Positions 1-12,249 of a stretch of 64,000 bases of DNA are shown piece after piece. The stretch's first letter is position 1. Every line of letters begins with the position of its first letter. The notes beneath the pieces were generated by a model, which saw only the letters and a list, made by a program, of their open reading frames with translations, was not told the DNA's origin and searched no databases. The stretch is from the NCBI GenBank assembly GCA_027186245.1, contig CP114481.1, forward strand, positions 26,815,501 through 26,879,500, written 5' to 3'. The translations under genes were made by a program, and so were the position numbers. The DNA comes from Coriaria nepalensis. Its lineage: Eukaryota > Streptophyta > Magnoliopsida > Cucurbitales > Coriariaceae.

Positions 1-395
1 TACAAGTTATTAATGAAAGTAGAGTCTTAAATGCAAAAATATAATTGGTTCGAAGTGCTTTGAAACAATTTAATGAAATGAAAAGACTGAATGATATACT
101 TTTTAACGCTAAAATAATGCATTGTTGTCGTCAATAAATTAATTGCAGGTTATGTAAGAAAATCATGTTTGAAGGTCGAAAATAAAATTCATTCGAATTA
201 ATTTAGTATGATTTATTGACTAGAAGAGCCTCAGTGACATGACTTTAAGGCTAAACAAATGCATTGTTGCCTTCAATAGATCAACTGCAAGTTATGCACC
301 AAAGTCATGTTTAAAGGCCGAATTTCGTTCCAAGTAATTTAGAATTATTTAACGACTAAAAGAGGCGCAATAATATGACTTTAAGGCTAAAAAAA

Positions 396-538
396 TGCAT
401 AGTTGCCTTCAATAGATCAATTACAAGTTATGCATGAAGGTCGTGTTTTAAATGCAAAAATAGAATTGGTTCGAAGTGCTTTCAAACAATTTAATGATAT
501 GAAAAGACTCAATGATATACTTTTTAAGTCTAAAATAA
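396..538 (+). repeat. Satellite subunit A (143 bp), reference copy
   Basis: Subunit A starts TGCATAGTTGCC and carries GGTTCGAAGTGCTTTCAAAC near positions 73-92. It usually ends AAGTCTAAAATAA in the left part of the window or AAGGCTAAAATAA in the right part. It is the most diverged of the three subunits: B and C share a block around AATTTAGAATGATTTAATGA that A lacks. Two main variants exist. One has TTATGCATGAAGGTCG with TTAAATGC. The other has TTATTAATGAAAGTCG with TTAAAGGC and GCTTTGAAAC. The 143-bp length is close to nucleosomal DNA length, which is common in satellites but is not proof of phasing. Confidence 0.93.
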
Positions 539-680
539 TGCATTGTTGTCGTCAATAAATTAATTGCAAGTTATGTAAGAAAATCATGTTTGAAGGGTGA
601 AAATAGAATTCGTTCAACTTAATTTAGAATGATTTAATGACTGGATGAGACTCAATGACAAGACTTTAAGGCTAAACAAA
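539..680 (+). repeat. Satellite subunit B (142 bp), reference copy
   Basis: Subunit B starts TGCATTGTTGTCGTCAATAA and ends AAGGCTAAACAA. Type-1 copies, like this one, contain ATAGAATTCGTTCAACTTAA and GACTGGATGAGACTC. Type-2 copies instead contain AAAATTCATTCGAATTAA, TAGTATGATTTATTGACTAG and GTGACATGAC, and so lack the GAATTC site. Type-2 B usually follows type-2 A, although recombinants occur. B aligns with C over most of its length. Confidence 0.93.
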
Positions 681-816
681 TGCATTGTTGCCTTCAATAG
701 ATTAACTGCAAGTTATGCACGAAAGTCATGTTTAAATGCCGAATTTCGTTCGAAGCAATTTAGAATGATTGAATGACTAAAAGAGGCGCAATAATATGAC
801 TTTAAGGCTAAAAAAA
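681..816 (+). repeat. Satellite subunit C (136 bp), reference copy
   Basis: Subunit C starts TGCATTGTTGCCTTCAATAG and ends AAGGCTAAAAAAA just before the next A. Its middle carries GAATTTCGTTCGAAGC, followed by GATTTAG, AATTTAG or TAATTTAG depending on the copy. The GCGATT form resembles a CENP-B box (see findings). C is the shortest subunit, 6-7 bp shorter than A and B. Variants include CGTTCCAAGTAA near 331, 2850, 4112 and 4953, and a CAAATTTTG form in the 22-33 kb region. Confidence 0.93.
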
Positions 817-2427
817 TGCATAGTTGGCTTCAATGGATCAATTACAAGTTATGCATGAAAGTCGTGTCTTAAATGCAAAAATAGAATTGGTTCGAAGTGC
901 TTTCAAACAATTTAATGATATGAAAAGACTCAATGATATACTTTTTAAGTCTAAAATAATGAATTGTTGTCCTCAATAAATTAATTGCATGTTATGTAAG
1001 AAAATCATGTTTGAAGGTCGAATATAAAATTCATTCGAATTAATTTAGTATGATTTATTGACTAGAAGAGCCTCAGTGACATGACTTTAAGGCTAAACAA
1101 ATGCATTGTTGCCTTCAATAGATTAACTGCGAGTTATGCACGAAAGTCATGTTTAAAGGCCGAATTTCTTTCGAAGAAATTTAGAATGATTTAATGACTA
1201 AAAGAGGCGCAATAATATGACTTTAAGGCTAAAAAAATGCATAGTTGCCTTCAATAGATCAATCACAAGTTATTAATGAAAGTCGTGTCTTAAATGCAAA
1301 AATAGAATTGGTTCGAAGTGCTTTGAAACAATTTAATGAAATGAAAAGACTGAATGATATACTTTTTAACGCTAAAATAATGCATTGTTGTCGTCAATAA
1401 ATTAATTGCATGTTATGTAAGAAAATCATGTTTGAAGGTCGAAAATAAAATTCATTCGAATTAATTTAATATGATTTATTGACTAGAAGAGACTCAGTGA
1501 CATGACTTTAAGGCTAAACAAATGCATTGTTGCCTTCAATAGATCAACTGCAAGTTATGCACGAAAGTCATGTTTAAAGGCCGAATTTCGTTTGAAGTAA
1601 TTTAGAATGATTTAACGACTAAAAGAGGCGCAATAATATGACTTTAAGGCTAAAAAAATGCATAGTTGCCTTCAATAGATCAATTACAAGTTATGCATGA
1701 AGGTCGTGTTTTAAATGCAAAAATAGAATTGGTTCGAAGTGCTTTCAAACAATTTAATGATACGAAAAGACTCAATGATATACTTTTTAAGTCTAAAATA
1801 ATGCGTTGTTGTCGTCAATAAATTAATGGCAAGTTATGTAAGAAAATCATGTTTGAAGGGTGAAAATAGAATTCATCCGAATTAATTTAGTATGATTTAT
1901 TGACTAGAAGAGACTCAGTGACATGACTTTAAGGCTAAACAAATGCATTGTTGCCTTCAATAGATCAACTGCAAGTTATGCACGAAAGTCATGTTTAAAG
2001 GGCGAATTTCTTTCGAAGTAATTTAGAATGATTTAATGACTAAAAGACGCGCAATAATATGACTTTAAGGCTAAAAAAATGCATAGTTGCCTTCAATAGA
2101 TCAATTACAAGTTATTAATGAATGTCGTGTCTTAAAGGCAAAAATATAATTGGTTCGAAGTGCTTTGAAACAATTTAATGTAATAAAAAGACTGAATGAT
2201 ATACTTTTTAAGGCTAAAATAATGCATTATTGTCGTCAATAAATTAATTGCAAGTTATGTAAGAAAATCATGTTTGAAAGGCGAAAATAGAATTCGTTCA
2301 ACCTAATTTAGAATGATTTAATGACTGGATGAGACTCAATGACAAGACTTTAAGGCTAAACAAATGCATTGTTGCCTTCAATAGATTAACTGCAAGTTAT
2401 GCACGAAAGTCATGTTTAAATGCCGAA

Positions 2428-2444
2428 TTTCGTTCGAAGCGATT
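2428..2444 (+). other. CENP-B-box-like motif in subunit C (example copy)
   Basis: Many C subunits contain TTTCGTTCGAAGCGATT; this copy and the one at 62311-62327 are examples. Against the mammalian CENP-B box core (nTTCGnnnnAnnCGGGn) it matches seven of the nine fixed positions: TTCG, the central A, and the first CG of CGGG. The last two G positions are AT. The homologous spots in A (GGTTCGAAGTGC) and B (TTCGTTCAACTT) do not match as well. No plant CENP-B with this specificity is assumed, so this is a sequence resemblance only. Confidence 0.4.
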
Positions 2445-2839
2445 TAGAATGATTTAATGACTAAAAGAGACGCAATAATATGACTTTAAGGCTACAAAAA
2501 TGCATAGTTGCCTTCAATAGATCAATTACAAGTTATGCATGAAGGTCGTGTCTTAAATGCAAAAATAGAATTGGTTCGAAGTGCTTTCAAACAATTTAAT
2601 GATATGAAAAGACTCAATGATATACTTTTTAAGTCTAAAATAATGCGTTGTTGTCGTCAATAAATTAATGGCAAGTTAAGAAAATCATGTATGAAGGTCG
2701 AAAATAAAATTCATTCGAATTAATTTAGTATGATTTATTGACTAGAAGAGCCTCAGTGACATGACTTTAAGGCTAAACAAATGCATTGTTGCCTTCAATA
2801 GATCAACTGCAAGTTATGCACGAAAGTCATGTTTAAAGG

Positions 2840-5800
2840 CCGAATTTCGTTCCAAGTAATTTAGAATGATTTAACGACTAAAAGTGGCACAGTAATATGA
2901 CTTGAAGGTAAAAAAATGCATAGTTGCCTTCAATAGATCAATTACAAGTTATCAATGAAAGTCGTGTCTTAAAGGCAAAAATATAATTGGTTCGAAGTGC
3001 TTTGAAACAATATAATGAAATGAAAAGACTGAATGATATACTTTTTAACGGTAAAATAATGCATTGTTGTCGTCAATAAATTAATTGCATGTTATGTAAG
3101 AAAATCATGTTTGAAGGTCGAAAATAAAATTCATTCGAATTAATTTAGTATGATTTATTGACTAGAAGAGCCTCAGTGACATGACTTTAAGGCTAAACAA
3201 ATGCATTGTTGCCTTCAATAGATCAACTGCAAGTTATGCACGAAAGTCATGTTTAAAGGGCGAATTTCTTTCGAAGAAATTTAGAATGATTTAATGACTA
3301 AAAGAGGCGCAATAATATGACTTTAAGGCTAAAAAAATTCATAGTTGCCTTCAATAGATCAATCACAAGTTATTAATGAAAGTCGTGTCTTAAAGGCAAA
3401 AATATAATTGGTTCGAAGTGCTTTGAAACAATTTAATGAAATGAAAAGACTGAATGATATACTTTTTAACGCTAAAATAATGCATTGTTGTTGTCAATAA
3501 ATTAATTGCATGTTATGTAAGAAAATCATGTTTGAAAGGCGAAAATAGAATTCGTTCAACCTAATTTAGAATGATTTAATGACTGGATGAGACTCAATGA
3601 CAAGACTTTAAGGCTAAACAAATGCATTGTTGCCTTCAATAGATTAACTGCAAGTTATGCACGAAAGTCATGTTTAAAAGCCGAATTTCGTTCGAAGCAT
3701 TTTAGAATGATTTAATGACTAAAAGAGACGCAGTAATATGACTTTAAGGCTAAAAAAATGCATAGTTGCCTTCAATAGATCAATTACAAGTTCTGCATGA
3801 AGGTCGTGTCTTAAATGCAAAAATAGAATTGGTTCGAAGTGCTTTCAAACAATTTAATGATATGAAAAGACTCAATGATATACTTTTTAAGTCTAAAATA
3901 ATGCATTGTTGTCGTCAATAAATTAATTGCAAGTTATGTAAGAAAATCAAGTTTGAAGGGTGAAAATAGAATTCGTTCAACTTAATTTAGAATGATTTAA
4001 TGACTGGATGAGACTCAATGACAAGACTTTAAGGCTAAACAAATGCATTGTTGCCTTCAATAGATCAACTGCAAGTTATGCACGAAAGTCATGTTTAAAG
4101 GCCGAATTTCGTTCCAAGTAATTTAGAATGATTTAACGACTAAAAGTGGCACAGTAATATGACTTGAAGGTAAAAAAATGCATAGTTGCCTTCAATAGAT
4201 CAATTACAAGTTATGCATGAAGGTCGTGTTTCAAATGCAAAAATAGAATTAGTTCGAAGTGCTTTCAAACAATTTAATGATATGAAAAGACTCAATGATA
4301 TACTTTTTAAGTCTAAAATAATGCATTGTTGTCGTCAATAAATTAATTGCAAGTTATGTAAGAAAATCATGTTTGAAGGGTGAAAATAGAATTCGTTCAA
4401 CTTAATTTAGAATGATTTAATGACTGGATGAGACTCAATGACAAGACTTTAAGGCTAAACAAATGCATTGTTGCCTTCAATAGATTAGCTGCAAGTTATG
4501 CACGAAAGTCATGTTTAAAGGCCGAATTTCGTTCGAAGCGATTTAGAATGATTTAATGACTAAAAGAGGCGCAATAATATGACTTTAAGGCTAAAAAAAT
4601 GCATAGTTGCCTTCAATAGATCAATTACAAGTTATTAATGAATGTCGTGTCTTAAAGGCAAAAATATAATTGGTTCGAAGTGCTTTGAAACAATTTAATG
4701 TAATAAAAAGACTGAATGATATACTTTTTAAGGCTAAAATAATGCATTATTGTCGTCAATAAATTAATTGCAAGTTATGTAAGAAAATCATGTTTGAAAG
4801 GCGAAAATAGAATTCGTTCAACCTAATTTAGAATGATTTAATGACTGGATGAGACTCAATGACAAGACTTTAAGGCTAAACAAATGCATTGTTGCCTTCA
4901 ATAGATCAACTGCAAGTTATGCACGAAAGTCATGTTTAAAGGCCGAATTTCGTTCCAAGTAATTTAGAATGATTTAACGACTAAAAGTGGCACAGTAATA
5001 TGACTTGAAGGTAAAAAAATGCATAGTTGCCTTCAATAGATCAATTACAAGTTATGCATGAAGGTCGTGTTTCAAATGCAAAAATAGAATTGGTTCGAAG
5101 TGCTTTCAAACAATTTAATGATATGAAAAGACTCAATGATATACTTTTTAAGTCTAAAATAATGCATTGTTGTCGTCAATAAATTAATTGCAAGTTATGT
5201 AAGAAAATCATGTTTGAAGGGTGAAAATAGAATTCGTTCAACTTAATTTAGAATGATTTAATGACTGGATGAGACTCAATGACAAGACTTTAAGGCTAAA
5301 CAAATGCATTGTTGCCTTCAATAGATTAGCTGCAAGTTATGCACGAAAGTCATGTTTAAAGGCCGAATTTCGTTCGAAGCGATTTAGAATGATTTAATGA
5401 CTAAAAGAGGCGCAATAATATGACTTTAAGGCTAAAAAAATGCATAGTTGCCTTCAATAGATCAATTACAAGTTATTAATGAATGTCGTGTCTTAAAGGC
5501 AAAAATATAATTGGTTCGAAGTGCTTTGAAACAATTTAATGTAATAAAAAGACTGAATGATATACTTTTTAAGGCTAAAATAATGCATTATTGTCGTCAA
5601 TAAATTAATTGCAAGTTATGTAAGAAAATCATGTTTGAAAGGCGAAAATAGAATTCGTTCAACCTAATTTAGAATGATTTAATGACTGGATGAGACTCAA
5701 TGACAAGACTTTAAGGCTAAACAAATGCATTGTTGCCTTCAATAGATTAACTGCAAGTTATGCACGAAAGTCATGTTTAAAAGCCGAATTTCGTTCGAAG

Positions 5801-6200
5801 CATTTTAGAATGATTTAATGACTAAAAGAGACGCAGTAATATGACTTTAAGGCTAAAAAAATGCATAGTTGCCTTCAATAGATCAATTACAAGTTCTGCA
5901 TGAAGGTCGTGTCTTAAATGCAAAAATAGAATTGGTTCGAAGTGCTTTCAAACAATTTAATGATATGAAAAGACTCAATGATATACTTTTTAAGTCTAAA
6001 ATAATGCATTGTTGTCGTCAATAAATTAATTGCAAGTTATGTAAGAAAATCATGTTTGAAGGGTGAAAATAGAATTCGTTCAACTTAATTTAGAATGATT
6101 TAATGACTGGATGAGACTCAATGACAAGACTTTAAGGCTAAACAAATGCATTGTTGCCTTCAATAGATTAACTGCAAGTTATGCACGAAAGTCATGTTTA
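2840..6200 (+). repeat. Local amplification with 841-, 1262- and 2103-bp offsets
   Basis: Shared rare variants show multi-trimer duplication. A C subunit with CGTTCCAAGTAA, then AACGACTAAAAGTGGCACAG and TGACTTGAAGG, occurs near 2850, 4112 and 4953, at offsets of about 1262 and 841 bp (three and two trimers). An A subunit with AAGTTCTGCATGAAGG occurs at about 3788 and 5891, an offset of 2103 bp (five trimers). The trimers between these markers also match in order. The boundaries are approximate because the basic unit is so repetitive. Confidence 0.8.
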
Positions 6201-6899
6201 AATGCCGAATTTCGTTCGAAGCAATTTAGAATGATTTAATGACTAAAAGAGGCGCAATAATATGACTTTAAGGCTAAAAAAATGCATAGTTGGCTTCAAT
6301 AGATCAATTACAAGTTATGCATGAAAGTCGTGTCTTAAATGCAAAAATAGAATTGGTTCGAAGTGCTTTCAAACAATTTAATGATATGAAAAGACTCAAT
6401 GATATACATTTTAAGTCTAAAATAATGCATTGTTGTCGTCAATAAATTAATTGCAGGTTATGTAAGAAAATCATGTTTGAAGGGTGAAAATTGAATTCGT
6501 TCAACTTAATTTAGAATGATTTAATGACTGGATGAGACTCAATGACATTACTTTAAGGCTAAACAAATGCATTGTTGCCTTCAATAGATTAACTGCAAGT
6601 TATGCACGAAATTCATGTTTAAATGCCGAATTTCTTTCGAAGAAATTTAGAATGATTTAATGACTAAAAGAGACGCAATAATATGACTTTAAGGCTAAAA
6701 AAATGCGTAGTTGCCTTCAATAGATCAATTACAAGTTATGCATGAAGGTCGTGTCTTAAATGCAAAAATAGAATTGGTTCGAAGTGCTTTCAAACAATTT
6801 AATGATATGAAAAGACTCAATGATATACTTTTTAAGTCTAAAATAATGCATTGTTGTCGTCAATAAATTAATTGCAAGTTATGTAAGAAAATCATGTTT

Positions 6900-9530
6900 G
6901 AAGGGTGAAAATAGAATTCGTTCAACTTAATTTAGAATGATTTAATGACTAGATGAGACTCAATGACAAGACTTTAAGGCTAAACAAATGCATTGTTGCC
7001 TTCAATAGATTAACTGCAAGTTATGCACGAAAGTCAGGTTTAAATGCCGAATTTCGTTCGAAGCAATTTAGAATGATTTAATGACTAAAAGAGGCGCAAT
7101 AATATGACTTTAAGGCTAAAAAAATGCATAGTTGCCTTCAATAGATCAATTACAAGTTATGCATGAAGGTCGTGTCTTAAATGCAAAAATAGAATTGGTT
7201 CGAAGTGCTTTCAAACAATTTAATGATATGAAAACACTCAATGATATACTTTTTAAGTCTAAAATAATGCATTGTTGTCGTCAATAAATTAATTGCAAGT
7301 TATGTAAGAAAATCATGTTTGAAGGGTGAAAATAGAATTCGTTCAACTTAATTTAGCATGATTTAATGACTGTTTGAGACTCAATGACAAGACTTTAAGG
7401 CTAAACAAATGCATTGTTGCCTTCAATAGATTAGCTGCAAGTTATGCACGAAAGTCATGTTTAAAGGCCGAATTTCGTTCGAAGCGATTTAGAATGATTT
7501 AATGACTAAAAGAAGCGCAATAATATGACTTTAAGGCTAAAAAAATGCATAGTTGCCTTCAATAGATCAATTACAAGTTATTAATATATGTCGTGTCTTA
7601 AAGGCAAAAATATAATTGCTTCGAAGTGCTTTGAAACAATTTAATGTAATAAAAAGACTGAATGATATACTTTTTAAGGCTAAAATAATGCATTATTATC
7701 GTCAATAAATTAATTGCAAGTTATGTAAGAAAATCATGTTTGAAAGGCGAAAATAGAATTCGTTCAACCTAATTTAGAATGATTTAATGACTGGATGAGA
7801 CTCAATGACAAGACTTTAAGGCTAAACAAATGCATTGTTGCCTTCAATAGATTAGCTGCAAGTTATGCACGAAAGTCATGTTTAAAGGGCGAATTTCTTT
7901 CGAAGAAATTTAGAATGATTTAATGACTAAAAGAGGCGCAATAATATGACTTTAAGGCTAAAAAAATTCATAGTTGCCTTCAATAGATCAATCACAAGTT
8001 ATTAATGAAAGTCGTGTCTTAAAGGCAAAAATATAATTGGTTCGAAGTGCTTTGAAACAATTTAATGAAATGAAAAGACTGAATGATATACTTTTTAACG
8101 CTAAAATAATGCATTGTTGTCGTCAATAAATTAATTGCATGTTATGTAAGAAAATCATGTTTGAAGGTCGAAAATAAAATTCATTCGAATTAATTTAGTA
8201 TGATTTATTGACTAGAAGAGACTCAGTGACATGACTTTAAGGCTAAACAAATGCATTGTTGCCTTCAATAGATCAACTGCAAGTTATGCACGAAAGTCAT
8301 GTTTAAAGGCCGAATTTCGTTCGAAGTAATTTAGAATGATTTAACGACTAAAAGAGGCGCAATAATATGACTTTAAGGCTAAAAAAATGCATAGTTGCCT
8401 TCAATAGATCAATTACAAGTTATGCATGAAGGTCGTGTCTTAAATGCAAAAATTGAATTGGTTCGAACTGCTTTCAAACAATTTAATGATATGAAAAGAC
8501 TGAATGATATACTTTTTAAGTCTAAAATAATGCATTGTTGTCGTCAATAAATTAATTGCAAGTTATGTAAGAAAATCATGTTTGAAGGGTGAAAATAGAA
8601 TTCGTTCAACTTAATTTAGAATGATTTAATGACTAGATGAGACTCAATGACAAGACTTTAAGGCTAAACAAATGCATTGTTGCCTTCAATAGATTAACTG
8701 CAAGTTATGCACAAAAGTCAGGTTTAAATGCCGAATTTCGTTCGAAGCAATTTAGAATGATTTAATGACTAAAAGAGGCGCAATAATATGACTTTAAGGC
8801 TAAAAAAATGCATAGTTGCCTTCAATAGATCAATTACAAGTTATGCATGAAGGTCGTGTCTTAAATGCAAAAATAGAATTGGTTCGAAGTGCTTTCAAAC
8901 AATTTAATGATATGAAAAGACTCAATGATATACTTTTTAAGTCTAAAATAATGCATTGTTGTCGTCAATAAATTAATTGCAAGTTATGTAAGAAAATCAT
9001 GTTTGAAGGGTGAAAATAGAATTCGTTCAACTTAATTTAGCATGATTTAATGACTGTTTGAGACTCAATGACAAGACTTTAAGGCTAAACAAATGCATTG
9101 TTGCCTTCAATAGATTAGCTGCAAGTTATGCACGAAAGTCATGTTTAAAGGCCGAATTTCGTTCGAAACGATTTAGAATGATTTAATGACTAAAAGAAGC
9201 GCAATAATATGACTTTAAGGCTAAAAAAATGCATAGTTGCCTTCAATAGATCAATTACAAGTTATTAATGAATGTCGTGTCTTAAAGGCAAAAATATAAT
9301 TGCTTCGAAGTGCTTTGAAACAATTTAATGTAATAAAAAGACTGAATGATATACTTTCTAAGGCTAAACTAATGCATTATTATCGTCAATAAATTAATTG
9401 CAAGTTATGTAAGAAAATCATGTTTGAAAGGCGAAAATAGAATTCGTTCAACCTAATTTAGAATGATTTAATGACTGGATGAGACTCAATGACAAGACTT
9501 TAAGGCTAAACAAATGCATTGTTGCCTTCA
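6900..9530 (+). repeat. 1684-bp (four-trimer) tandem duplication
   Basis: Three independent rare markers repeat at exactly the same offset. AAGTCAGGTT lies at 7031 and 8715, TGTTTGAGAC at 7371 and 9055, and CATTATTATCGTC at 7691 and 9375. Each pair is 1684 bp apart, which equals four 421-bp trimers. The matching segments are about 6900-7860 and 8580-9530. A few private substitutions separate the two copies, for example GGCTAAACTAATG only in the second. Confidence 0.85.
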
Positions 9531-12249
9531 ATAGATTAACTGCAAGTTATGCATGAAAGTCATGTTTAAATGCCGAATTTCGTTCGAAGCGATTTAGAAT
9601 GATTTAATGACTAAAAGAGACGCAATAATATGACTTTAAGGCTAAAAAAATGCGTAGTTGCCTTCAATAGATCAATTACAAGTTATGCATGAAGGTCGTG
9701 TCTTAAATGCAAAAATAGAATTGGTTCGAAGTGCTTTCAAACAATTTAATGATATGAAAGGACTCAATGATATACATTTTAAGTCTAAAATAATGCATTG
9801 TTGTCGTCAATAAATTAATTGCAAGTTATGTAAGAAAATCATGTTTGAAGGGTGAAAATAGAATTCGTTCAACTTAATTTAGCATGATTTAATGACTGGA
9901 TGAGACTCAATGACATGACTTTAAGGCTACACAAATGCATTGTTGCCTTCAATAGATTAACTGCGAGTTATGCACGAAAGTCATGTTTAAAGGCCGAATT
10001 TCGTTCGAAGCGATTTAGAATGATTTAATGACTAAAAGAGGCGCAATAATATGACTTTAAGGCTAAAAAAATGCATAGTTGCCTTCAATAGATCAATTAC
10101 AAGTTATGCATGAAAGTCGTGTCTTAAATGCAAAAATAGAATTGGTTCGAAGTGCTTTCAAACAATTTAATGATATGAAAAGACTCAATGATATACATTT
10201 TAAGTCTAAAATAATGCATTGTTGTCGTCAATAAATTAATTGCAGGTTATGTAAGAAAATCATGTTTGAAGGGTGAAAATAGAATTCGTTCAACTTAATT
10301 TAGAATGATTTAATGACTGGATGAGACTCAATGACATTACTTTAAGGCTAAACAAATGCATTGTTGCCTTCAATAGATTAACTGCAAGTTATGCACGAAA
10401 GTCATGTGTAAATGCCGAATTTCGTTCGAAGCGATTTAGAATGATTTAATGACTAAAAGAGACGCAATAATATGACTTTAAGGCTAAAAAAATGCGTAGT
10501 TGCCTTCAATAGATCAATTACAAGTTATGCATGAAGGTCGTGTCTTAAATGCAAAAATAGAATTGGTTCGAAGTGCTTTCAAACAATTTAATGATATGAA
10601 AAGACTCAATGATATACTTTTTAAGTCTAAAATAATGCATTGTTGTCGTCAATAAATTAATTGCAAGTTATGTAAGAAAATCATATTTGAAGGGTGAAAA
10701 TAGAATTCGTTCAACTTAATTTAGCATGATTTAATGACTGGATGAGACTCAATGACAAGACTTTAAGGCTAAACAAATGCATTGTTGCCTTCAATAGATT
10801 AACTGCAAGTTATGCACGAAAGTCCGGTTTAAATGCCGAATTTCGTTCGAAGAAATTTAGAATGATTTAATGACTAAAAGAAGCGCAATAATATGACTTT
10901 AAGGCTAAAAAAATGCATAGTTGCCTTCAATAGATCAATTACAAGTTATGCATGAAAGTCGTGTCTTAAATGCAAAAATAGAATTGGTTCGAAGTGCTTT
11001 CAAACAATTTAATGATATGAAAAGATTCAATGATATACATTTTAAGTCTAAAATAATGCATTGTTGTCGTCAATAAATTAATTGCAAGTTATGTAAGAAA
11101 ATCATGTTCGAAGGGTGAAAATAGAATTCGTTCAACTTAATTTAGAATGATTTAATGACTGGATGAGACTCAATGACATTACTTTAAGGCTAAACAAATG
11201 CATTGTTGCCTTCAATAGATTAACTGCAAGTTATGCACGAAAGTCATGTTTAAATGCCGAATTTCGTTCGAAGCGATTTAGAATGATTTAATGACTAAAA
11301 GAGACGCAATAATATGACTTTAAGGCTAAAAAAATGCATAGTTGCCTTCAATAGATCAATTACAAGTTATGCATGAAGGTCGTGTCTTAAATGCAAAAAT
11401 AGAATTGGTTCGAAGTGCTTTCAAACAATTTAATGATATGAAAAGGCTCAATGATATACTTTTTAAGTCTAAAATAATGCATTGTTGTCGTCAATAAATT
11501 AATTGCAAGTTATGTAAGAAAATCATGTTTGAAGGGTGAAAATAGAATTCGTTCAACTTAATTTAGCATGATTTAATGACTGTTTGAGACTCAATGACAA
11601 GACTTTAAGGCTAAACAAATGCATTGTTGCCTTCAATAGATTAACTGCAAGTTATGCACGAAAGTCATGTTTAAAGGCCGAATTTTGTTCGAAGCGATTT
11701 AGAATGATTTAATGACTAAAAGAAACGCAATAATATGACTTTAAGGCTAAAAAAAAGCATAGTTGCCTTCAATAGATCAATTACAAGTTATGCATGAAGG
11801 TCGTGTCTTAAATGCAAAAATAGAATTGGTTCGAAATGCTTTCAAACAATTTAATGATATGAAAAGACTCAATGATATACTTTTTAAGTCTAAAATAATG
11901 CATTGTTGTCGTCAATAAATTAATTGCAAGTTATGTAAGAAAATCATGTTTGAAGGGTGAAAATAGAATTCGTTCAACTTAATTTAGAATGATTTAATGA
12001 CTGGATGAGACTCAATGACAAGACTTTAAGGCTAAACAAATGCATTGTTGCCTTCAATAGATTAACTGCAAGTTATGCACGAAAGTCATGTTTAAATGCC
12101 GAATTTCGTTCGAAGCGATTTAGAATGATTTAATGACTAAAAGAGACGCAATAATATGACTTTAAGGCTAAAAAAATGCATAGTTGCCTTCAATAGATCA
12201 ATTACAAGTTATGCATGAAGGTCGTGTCTTAAATGCAAAAATAGAATTG

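Larger units (their letters stand above)
396..816 (+). repeat. Representative intact 421-bp trimer (A-B-C), first in window
   Basis: This is the first easily delimited full unit and is used as the reference for the array. Subunit A spans 396-538, B spans 539-680 and C spans 681-816 (143 + 142 + 136 = 421 bp). The next unit starts at 817 and the one after at 1238, both exactly 421 bp apart. The choice of A as first subunit is arbitrary, because the array has no natural start. The preceding partial unit at the window edge is of the same type. Confidence 0.95.
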
